Origin: Sulfitobacter sp.
GTDB lineage: Bacteria > Pseudomonadota > Alphaproteobacteria > Rhodobacterales > Rhodobacteraceae
Direction: 5' to 3'
NCBI GenBank assembly: GCA_026421135.1
Contig: JAPKCR010000095.1
Location: 1-7,397 of the forward strand
Length of the DNA: 7,397 nt
Numbering within the stretch: position 1 is the first letter of the stretch; the number at the start of each line of letters is the position of its first letter. The notes below the pieces were generated by a model that saw nothing but the letters and a program-made list of their open reading frames with translations, was not told the DNA's origin and ran no database searches. Below, in pieces: positions 1 to 5,088 of the stretch. Position numbers and translations under genes: made by a program.

Positions 1-444
1 CGCCCCTCCGCTGTCGACCAGTGTAATCACGGGCAGTCGGTTTTGCCACGCAATACGCTGTGCCCGCACATGTTTCTTGCAGGTCATGCCAAAGTAGGTT
101 CCACCTTTCACAGTCGCATCATTGGCGATAATCATGCACTGGCGACCCTCGATCACCCCGATTCCGGTGATGATGCTGGCCCCCGGTGGCACGTCTTCAT
201 ATTTCCCAAGCCCTGCCAAATCGCCCAGTTCAAGAAACGGGCTGCCCGGATCAATTAGCCGCTCTACCCGTTCACGGGGCAGCATTTTGCCTTTGGCCAC
301 ATGACGCTCGCGCGCCTTCTTTGGTCCACCGATGCGTTGCGCGCGGCGCAACTCATGCAACTCGTCCAGTTTCCCGCGATAATGCGCCTCGTTGGCGCGA
401 AACTCTTCCGACCCTGTGTTGATCGTCGTTTTCAGCTGGGTCAT
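1..444 (-). CDS. Acyl-CoA carboxylase carboxyltransferase (beta) subunit, methylcrotonoyl-CoA carboxylase type, N-terminal part
   Basis: This is the carboxyltransferase subunit of a biotin-dependent acyl-CoA carboxylase. Such a subunit moves the carboxyl group from carboxybiotin to an acyl-CoA in the cytoplasm. Only the first 148 codons are in the window and the rest lies beyond the left edge. Visible family signatures are a helical N-terminus with KKARERH at residues 42-48, [15 protein letters not shown] at 54-68, [15 protein letters not shown] at 105-119, then [16 protein letters not shown] at 123-138 and VDSGGA at 143-148. The [11 protein letters not shown] stretch followed by the VDSGGA turn is characteristic of methylcrotonoyl-CoA carboxylase beta subunits and the related geranyl-CoA carboxylase (AtuC). 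It fits propionyl-CoA carboxylase less well. The start ATG overlaps the ligase stop by four bases (ATGA, 441-444), and a GGAG lies five bases upstream (450-453, inside the ligase gene), so translation is probably coupled. The biotin-carrying alpha subunit is not in view and may follow downstream. Class is confident; the substrate (methylcrotonyl, geranyl or other) is not. Confidence 0.9.
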   Translation of the reverse strand, partial: MTQLKTTINTGSEEFRANEAHYRGKLDELHELRRAQRIGGPKKARERHVAKGKMLPRERVERLIDPGSPFLELGDLAGLGKYEDVPPGASIITGIGVIEGRQCMIIANDATVKGGTYFGMTCKKHVRAQRIAWQNRLPVITLVDSGGA

Positions 445-1832
445 GGCAACTCCGGAAATTCACTGAGAGTAAGTGCAACTTTGGCGGCACCCGGCTTTTC
501 AAACGTGTTGGCTGCGACGATTGTGACATCCGCTTTGAAAACCAACGCTTCTCGTAGCCGGGTTTCGATGGTTGATTTCAGGTCGGGATCGTCCTGGGGC
601 GATCTGTCCGGACCGCGCTCCACGATCACTTTCAGGGCACCCTGAGTGGTGTGGCCGTCAAAATCGGCCACCACGCGCAAAATCCCGTTGGTGTCGGGCA
701 TCATGTCATTGATGATGCTGTGAATTGCGGACGGAAACACATTCGCGCCGCGCACGATCAACATGTCGTCAGTGCGCCCAACACAGCGGATTTTTGGCCC
801 AGTTCGACCGCACGAACAGGAAGTGCCCAGAACTTCGATGAAGTCCCCCGACCGAAAGCGCAATACAGGGCTGGCTTGACGGGTGATGGCAGTATAGATC
901 ATTTCGCCTTTTGCGCCCTCGTCAAAGGGGATGATTTCGCCGGTATCCGAGTCCAGAAGTTCGGTAATGATGTGATCCATGCTGACCATATGCATGCCGG
1001 ATTGATCGTCGCATTCTGCCCAATAGGCCACGCCCAGATCGGTGCCGCCCAGCATTTCGCAACATTTGGCACCCCAGAGTTCCTCAATACGGTTGCGAAT
1101 GGCAGGAATGCCGCCGCCCGGCTCGCCGCCGACAATAATGCGTTCGACGCCCAGCTCCGAGGCTTTGACCCCAAGAATTTCCTCGGCCTTTTCGCCAAGA
1201 TGCAACACAAAGTTCGGCGCCCCGACGATACAGCGCGGGCGGGTGTCGGCGCAGGCCCGCAACAGCCGGTCCGCCCCGCCATCAGCGCCGATCGGCACAT
1301 CAACAGCACCCATGTATTGCAGCGCCTGCATCACCGGAATACCGCCGACAAAGCCTTTGGCCAGCGAAAACCCGTGCAACACCAGGTCACCGGGGCGGAT
1401 GCCGTTGGCAAAGAAACACCGCGCCGACATTTCGTTCCAGACTTCGACATCTGTTTCAGTCAATGCCACATACGACGGGCTGCCGGTAGTGCCGGACGAC
1501 GCCTGCATCTGGATGACGTCTTTTGGGTCTGCCGCCAGATGTCGGCCAAAAGGCTTTCGCGACGCAAGGCTTTCGCGGATGTCGGTCTTGAACGTATAGG
1601 GCAGCTTTTGCAGGTCTTCGATGGTGCGAATATCGTCAAATGCGACGCCCGCCTGAGCTAGAATATCGCGGTAAAAATCGGAGTTCTCTTTCAGATAAGC
1701 CATCTGCGCGACCAGGTTTTCCTCCTGGACGCGGCGCACCGCGTTCGGCGGAGCCATTTCGATGTCATGCCAGCATTCGGCATTTGCCTTTTCCAACGCA
1801 TCCGCGCGGCGGTACTGCATTGCGAATTTCAT
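441..1832 (-). CDS. PaaK-like AMP-forming acyl-CoA ligase (phenylacetate-CoA ligase family)
   Basis: This is an adenylate-forming enzyme of the phenylacetate-CoA ligase group, expected to turn a carboxylic acid plus ATP and CoA into an acyl-CoA, AMP and pyrophosphate. The 463-residue length is close to the usual PaaK length of about 430-440. Numbered from the chosen start, the phosphate-binding loop SSGTTGSP is at 112-119, a degenerate A5 motif MLGGTD is at 260-265, RFRSGD ends at Asp330, a [10 protein letters not shown] stretch has Cys339 and Cys341, the hinge GRTDDML is at 352-358, and RGANVFPS is at 361-368. The C-terminal region reads [11 protein letters not shown] where PaaK relatives have a G/F-K-A-x-R lysine motif, so the A10 lysine is not evident. 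A start at 1847 is possible, but the ATG at 1832 has GGAGG eight bases upstream (1841-1845), while the 1847 ATG contains that GGAGG in its own codons. The gene lies 30 bases after dehydrogenase B and overlaps the carboxylase gene. The natural substrate is unknown; phenylacetate itself is unlikely because no paa genes are nearby. Confidence 0.9.
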   Translation of the reverse strand: MKFAMQYRRADALEKANAECWHDIEMAPPNAVRRVQEENLVAQMAYLKENSDFYRDILAQAGVAFDDIRTIEDLQKLPYTFKTDIRESLASRKPFGRHLAADPKDVIQMQASSGTTGSPSYVALTETDVEVWNEMSARCFFANGIRPGDLVLHGFSLAKGFVGGIPVMQALQYMGAVDVPIGADGGADRLLRACADTRPRCIVGAPNFVLHLGEKAEEILGVKASELGVERIIVGGEPGGGIPAIRNRIEELWGAKCCEMLGGTDLGVAYWAECDDQSGMHMVSMDHIITELLDSDTGEIIPFDEGAKGEMIYTAITRQASPVLRFRSGDFIEVLGTSCSCGRTGPKIRCVGRTDDMLIVRGANVFPSAIHSIINDMMPDTNGILRVVADFDGHTTQGALKVIVERGPDRSPQDDPDLKSTIETRLREALVFKADVTIVAANTFEKPGAAKVALTLSEFPELP

Positions 1833-1840
1833 ATCATCGC

Positions 1841-1845
1841 CCTCC
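1841..1845 (-). promoter_or_regulatory. Ribosome binding site deciding the ligase start
   Basis: Reading the minus strand, GGAGG sits eight bases before the ATG at 1832. The longer in-frame ATG at 1847 overlaps this site and has no comparable purine run upstream. This is why the shorter, 463-residue product is preferred. Confidence 0.7.
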
Positions 1846-1862
1846 ATTCACATTTGCCCGGC

Positions 1863-3023
1863 TTAATAGGACCGGGGCAAACCCATGACTTTGTTGCCAA
1901 TATAGCTAAGGCACAATTCCCTGTTCACCGGGGCGGTGCGCAACAGGCGCATCATCGGATACATCTCGTAGATGCCGGTGTCTTCGGTGAAACCCGACCC
2001 GCCATGCGCCTGCAACGCGGCATCCACCGCCTCGATCCCGGCCTCGGCGGCGGCGTATTTCGCCATGTTCGATGATTCCCCCGCGGGCAGTTTGTGGTCA
2101 AATTCCCAAGCCGCACGCCGGGTCATCAAGCTGGCCATTTCGACATTGGTATAGGCCTTGGCCAGCGGATGCTGCACACCTTGGTGCGCGCCGATCGGCT
2201 GGTCGAACACGTTGCGTTCACTGGCATAAGTCACTGCCTTGTTGAGCGCAAAGCGACCGATACCACAGCACAAGGCACCCAGAATGATCCGTTCGGGGTT
2301 GAGCGAATCAAACAGGATATTGAACCCCTCGTCGACGTGACCCACCACATCCTCGGGGCCAAGGTCCACATCGTCAAAGAACAGGGTCCACTGTTCCTCG
2401 GGCAACGGGATTGAAATGCGTACCCGTTGCATGTCGACGCCCTTTTTCTTCAGATCGACTGCAAATAGCGTAAAGCCATCGGTCTTGCGGGCCACCTGAT
2501 CGAGCGGTGTGGTGCGCGCCACAACAAGGCAGTAGTCCGACACATCCGCGCCAGTGATGAAGGTCTTTTCGCCAGACAGAGAAAACCGGTTGCCGTTGCG
2601 CTTAGCCATCGTCTTGGTTTTCATTGAGTTCGATCCGGCACCGGGTTCGGTGATTGCAAAACAAAACTGGATGTCACCCTTGCAAGCGGCTGGAAGCAGC
2701 TCTTTTTTGTGGAATTCGGTTCCGTGTGTCGCCAGATGCGCCATCGACATCGTCGGCCCAACCACCATCATCAGCAGCGGGATGCCATGGTTAGCTGTGC
2801 CCTCCATGAACAATGCCATTTCGGTCATGCCCAGCCCGGCACCACCATATTCCTCGGGCACCATGATGCCCAGAAAGCCGTCATCGGCGATCTGTTGAAA
2901 CATCTCTTTGGGAAACTCATGGCGGCGCGCGTGTTCCAGCCAATAGGTATTGTCGTAACTTTGCGCCAACTGGCCACCATATTCATAAATCTGGCGCTGT
3001 TCGTCGTTCAGGTTGAAATCCAT
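1863..3023 (-). CDS. Acyl-CoA dehydrogenase B (isovaleryl/long-chain-like base position)
   Basis: This is an FAD-dependent acyl-CoA dehydrogenase that would oxidise an acyl-CoA to a 2-enoyl-CoA and pass electrons to electron-transfer flavoprotein. The 386 residues match the family length of about 380-400. The order is the helical N-terminal domain, the middle beta domain with FAITEPGAGSN (122-132) and GEKTFITGA (151-159), and the C-terminal helical domain with ERNVFDQPIG (269-278) and QAHGGSGFTED (338-348). By eye alignment the segment that normally carries the catalytic Glu of medium-chain enzymes (I-x-E-G-T) reads LLRTAPVNREL here, with Pro365 at the Glu position. A Glu at 244 in NPERI instead aligns with the catalytic Glu of isovaleryl-CoA and long-chain dehydrogenases, in the LxxER motif. 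The C-terminus ends GLPRSY. The start has GGAG nine bases upstream (3033-3036) and lies 16 bases after the hydratase stop. Enzyme class is confident; the substrate is open. It is clearly a different subgroup from dehydrogenase A in the same operon. Confidence 0.93.
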   Translation of the reverse strand: MDFNLNDEQRQIYEYGGQLAQSYDNTYWLEHARRHEFPKEMFQQIADDGFLGIMVPEEYGGAGLGMTEMALFMEGTANHGIPLLMMVVGPTMSMAHLATHGTEFHKKELLPAACKGDIQFCFAITEPGAGSNSMKTKTMAKRNGNRFSLSGEKTFITGADVSDYCLVVARTTPLDQVARKTDGFTLFAVDLKKKGVDMQRVRISIPLPEEQWTLFFDDVDLGPEDVVGHVDEGFNILFDSLNPERIILGALCCGIGRFALNKAVTYASERNVFDQPIGAHQGVQHPLAKAYTNVEMASLMTRRAAWEFDHKLPAGESSNMAKYAAAEAGIEAVDAALQAHGGSGFTEDTGIYEMYPMMRLLRTAPVNRELCLSYIGNKVMGLPRSY

Positions 3024-3039
3024 TGTTCAGATCTCCGGT

Positions 3040-3819
3040 CTATTGTTTGAAATCAGGCGTGCGGCGGCTTTCGAAGGCGTCCAAACCTTCGGCCACATCC
3101 GCACTAGGCAGGGCGCGCACTGCAGCGTCACGTTCCAGTCGCATCTGCTGATCAACCGTCATGTCTGCGCCTTCGCGCGCCAGCCGTTTCATTTCGGCTA
3201 TGCCGGGCCGTGATCGGGTTGCGATGGTCTGGCAATATTCCTGCGCCGCTATGTGCAGATCACTGTCCGGCACGATGTAGTTGATCAGACCCGCGTCTTT
3301 CGCGTCACCCGCCCCCAGCCAGCGGGCCGAAAACATCAGGTCCAATGCGCGGCGTTGCCCCATCAACCGGGTCAGCCTCTGGCTGCCGCCCCAACCGGGG
3401 ATCAGCCCGAACTGGGCGTGCTGGTCGCCGAACTGGGCGGTTTCAGCGGCAAAACAGACATCCGCCGCCAGCATCAATTCGATCCCACCTGCAAGGCACA
3501 AACCTTGAACCGCGACGATGACGGGTAGGGGGCATTGCTCCAGCTTGCGCAGGTTGTCCATACCAAAGCCGATGAAATGGTCCAGCGCGACTGGATCGTA
3601 TAACTTTTCCTTGACCTCGGTCAGATCGGCACCGGTGCAGAAATGCTTGCCCTGTGCGCGAATCAAAATGGCGCGTACCTCGCGGTTGGCCTCGAATTCG
3701 GCGCGGGCGGCAGCGATGCCCTCGTGCACCTCCAACGACAGGCAGTTGAACTTTTCCGGACGGCTCAACTCGATGATGCCGACATTTCCTTCAATTCTAG
3801 CAGTTACCGGAGTGCTCAT
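3040..3819 (-). CDS. Enoyl-CoA hydratase/isomerase family protein
   Basis: This is a crotonase-superfamily enzyme acting on an acyl-CoA in the cytoplasm, most simply adding water to an enoyl-CoA or shifting its double bond. The 259 residues are the normal full length. Visible motifs are VGIIELSRPEKFNCLS (13-28), the oxyanion-hole strand HFCTGADL (59-66), CLAGGIEL (108-115) with Glu114, and the following AAETAQFGDQHAQFG (124-138) and LIPGWGGSQRL (139-149). Glu114 aligns with catalytic Glu144 of rat mitochondrial enoyl-CoA hydratase, but the second catalytic Glu (rat Glu164) is His134 here, in FGDQHAQFG. A single acid is known in several crotonase-family isomerases and other reactions, so a plain syn-hydration should not be assumed. 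The start codon overlaps the stop of dehydrogenase A by four bases (ATGA, 3816-3819), indicating translational coupling. Dehydrogenase B follows 16 bases later. The family call is firm; the reaction is uncertain. Confidence 0.92.
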   Translation of the reverse strand: MSTPVTARIEGNVGIIELSRPEKFNCLSLEVHEGIAAARAEFEANREVRAILIRAQGKHFCTGADLTEVKEKLYDPVALDHFIGFGMDNLRKLEQCPLPVIVAVQGLCLAGGIELMLAADVCFAAETAQFGDQHAQFGLIPGWGGSQRLTRLMGQRRALDLMFSARWLGAGDAKDAGLINYIVPDSDLHIAAQEYCQTIATRSRPGIAEMKRLAREGADMTVDQQMRLERDAAVRALPSADVAEGLDAFESRRTPDFKQ

Positions 3820-4997
3820 TTCGCCGCCCCTTTGGATTTGTTGTCGTATTGCAGCGCAACCCGGCCGACTTTTTCACGCGCGATCACCAGTTTCTGGATC
3901 TGCGCGGTGCCGTCGCCGATCTGCAGGCCAAGCACATCGTTGTAGCGCTGGTGATGCGGCAGGTCGGTGGTGTAGCCATAATGCCCGTGCAGGATCAGGC
4001 ATTGATGGATGATCTCGCAGCAAGTCTTGGGAAGATACCATTTGCACATCGCGGCTTCGGATGTGTGTGGCAGGTTCTGGTCCCGCAGATTCAGCGTATA
4101 ATAGCAAAGCTGGCGCATCATCGTCAGCTGGGTTTCGGCTTCGGTCAGCGGAAAGCTGACGCCCTGATACTGTACCAGCGGCGCGCCAAAAGCCTCGCGG
4201 TCTTGCACGTAGGCCCAAGTTTCATCAACGGATGCCTGCGCCGCACCCAGACATTCCAGTCCAATCAGTGCACGGCTGAAATCAAATCCGGCCATGATCG
4301 AGCCAAAGGCGCGGTCTTGTTCGGCCATCATGTTTTCGGCGGGCACATATACATCATCGAAAAACACCGATCCCCGCCCGACAGGTTTGGTTCCGATATC
4401 GTCGAAATGGGTACGGCTGATGCCCTTTTCGGTCAGGTCTACGAAGAAGGCACTGACGCCTCTAGATCCGCCCTCGGGGTTGCTAGTGCGGGCAAAAACT
4501 ACGGCTGCATCGGCCTGATCGGCAAAGCTCATCGAGGTTTTTTCACCGCTCAGACGCCAGCCGTTGCCAAATTTTTCGGCCTTGAGCTGCAGGTTGGCGG
4601 CATCCGAACCTCCACGCGGTTCTGTCAGACCCAACCCGATGACCACATCACCCGAGATGACTTTTGGCACCCATTCCGCCGCGATTTCAGACGAGGCATG
4701 CTTAGCGACCATGCCGCCCATAAGAGACCCAAGAAGCTGAATGTAGCTGGCGTTGAAATCAGCATAGGCGATCTCTTCGACAATCAGTCCGGCGGTGACG
4801 GACTCCAGGCCCAACCCGCCATATTCCTCGGGCAGGTCAGGGGCAATCAGGCCAAGCGCGCCCATTTCACGGATCAGTTCCCGATCAAACGTATGGCCCG
4901 AGGCCCGTTTCTGATAGCCAGGGGCCAATTTATCACGCGCAAACCGTGCGGCGAGATCGCGAAAGGTTTTTTGATCTTCTGTTGGCTGAAACTGCAT
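3816..4997 (-). CDS. Acyl-CoA dehydrogenase A (Asp in place of catalytic Glu)
   Basis: This FAD-dependent acyl-CoA dehydrogenase is the first gene of the leftward operon. The 393-residue product has the usual length and domain order: FRDLAARFARDKLAP (12-26), PEEYGGLGLE (56-65), the FAD-facing GLGLTEPRGGSD (121-132) and GEKTSMSFAD (151-160), REAFGAPLVQYQGV (267-280) and GDGTAQIQKLVIAR (361-374). The last motif is normally I-x-E-G-T with the catalytic Glu; here it is Asp362. The alternative Glu of isovaleryl-type enzymes is replaced by Ser241 (FDFSRAL). The usual H-G-G-x-G-Y motif reads LHGHYGY (336-342). An in-frame ATG at 5090 would add 31 residues without family similarity and would run through the whole divergent gap. 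The ATG at 4997 has GGGAGG ten bases upstream and begins with the standard family N-terminus (MQFQPTEDQ), so it is preferred. Acyl-CoA dehydrogenases of cyclic substrates are, as I recall, known to use Asp residues, so a cyclic acyl-CoA is one possibility. Confidence 0.93.
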   Translation of the reverse strand: MQFQPTEDQKTFRDLAARFARDKLAPGYQKRASGHTFDRELIREMGALGLIAPDLPEEYGGLGLESVTAGLIVEEIAYADFNASYIQLLGSLMGGMVAKHASSEIAAEWVPKVISGDVVIGLGLTEPRGGSDAANLQLKAEKFGNGWRLSGEKTSMSFADQADAAVVFARTSNPEGGSRGVSAFFVDLTEKGISRTHFDDIGTKPVGRGSVFFDDVYVPAENMMAEQDRAFGSIMAGFDFSRALIGLECLGAAQASVDETWAYVQDREAFGAPLVQYQGVSFPLTEAETQLTMMRQLCYYTLNLRDQNLPHTSEAAMCKWYLPKTCCEIIHQCLILHGHYGYTTDLPHHQRYNDVLGLQIGDGTAQIQKLVIAREKVGRVALQYDNKSKGAAK

Positions 4998-5007
4998 TCC
5001 TAAATTT

Positions 5008-5013
5008 CCTCCC
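5008..5013 (-). promoter_or_regulatory. Ribosome binding site deciding the dehydrogenase A start
   Basis: The minus strand reads GGGAGG ten bases before the ATG at 4997, with a weaker AGGA directly touching the start codon. This supports the 393-residue product over a 31-residue longer one. Confidence 0.7.
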
Positions 5014-5031
5014 AGAGTGTCGGATTCTATC

Positions 5032-5060
5032 TTTTCATAAAACCTAACAAATGTTAGAAA
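5032..5060 (+). promoter_or_regulatory. Candidate promoter of fadH
   Basis: On the plus strand TTTTCA (5032-5037, four of six -35 matches) is separated by exactly 17 bases from TAGAAA (5055-5060, four of six -10 matches). The start codon is 28 bases after the -10. The palindrome at 5044-5057 covers the second half of the spacer and the beginning of the -10, so a bound regulator would block this promoter and the opposing one together. It is a prediction from consensus and spacing. Confidence 0.4.
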
Positions 5061-5069
5061 GTGAGGCAA
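5041..5069 (-). promoter_or_regulatory. Candidate promoter of the leftward operon
   Basis: On the minus strand a -35-like TTGCCT (5064-5069, four of six consensus bases) is followed after 17 bases by TAGGTT (5041-5046, a weak -10 with three matches). Another possible -10, TAGAAT, lies further downstream but has no good -35. The 14-base palindrome 5044-5057 falls within this promoter, mostly in its spacer and touching the -10, as expected for a repressor site. The call rests on position and partial consensus matches only. Confidence 0.35.
5044..5057. promoter_or_regulatory. Perfect 14-base palindrome, probable operator shared by the divergent promoters
   Basis: CTAACA-AA-TGTTAG consists of two perfectly matching six-base arms around a two-base centre. 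It is near the middle of the 91-base gap between the divergent start codons and overlaps both candidate promoters. Its size and symmetry suit a dimeric helix-turn-helix regulator such as a TetR-family repressor, a common type of control for acyl-CoA catabolic operons, with an acyl-CoA as likely ligand. No regulator gene is present in the window. The symmetry is seen directly; the regulatory role is inferred. Confidence 0.55.
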
Positions 5070-5076
5070 GCCGTAA

Positions 5077-5088
5077 AGGGAGATCTCC
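5077..5088 (+). promoter_or_regulatory. fadH ribosome binding site embedded in a short palindrome
   Basis: AGGGAG (5077-5082) lies six bases upstream of the fadH ATG, a good Shine-Dalgarno match and spacing. The ten bases 5079-5088, GGAGATCTCC, form a perfect palindrome ending right at the start codon. A hairpin would have only three pairs with a four-base loop, so it is unlikely to control translation on its own. Confidence 0.6.

Noticed and set aside
43..645. Several short plus-strand open frames opposite the carboxylase and ligase ends
   Set aside because: They overlap one another in different frames and are antisense to well-supported carboxylase and ligase coding sequence. None has a recognisable domain.
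651..1661. A 336-codon open frame on the plus strand opposite the ligase
   Set aside because: It is a shadow of the PaaK-like gene, with no convincing ribosome site and no domain signature.
3849..5003. A 384-codon open frame on the plus strand opposite dehydrogenase A
   Set aside because: It mirrors the codon pattern of the dehydrogenase on the other strand and shows no recognisable motif. The long length is a by-product of third-position GC bias.
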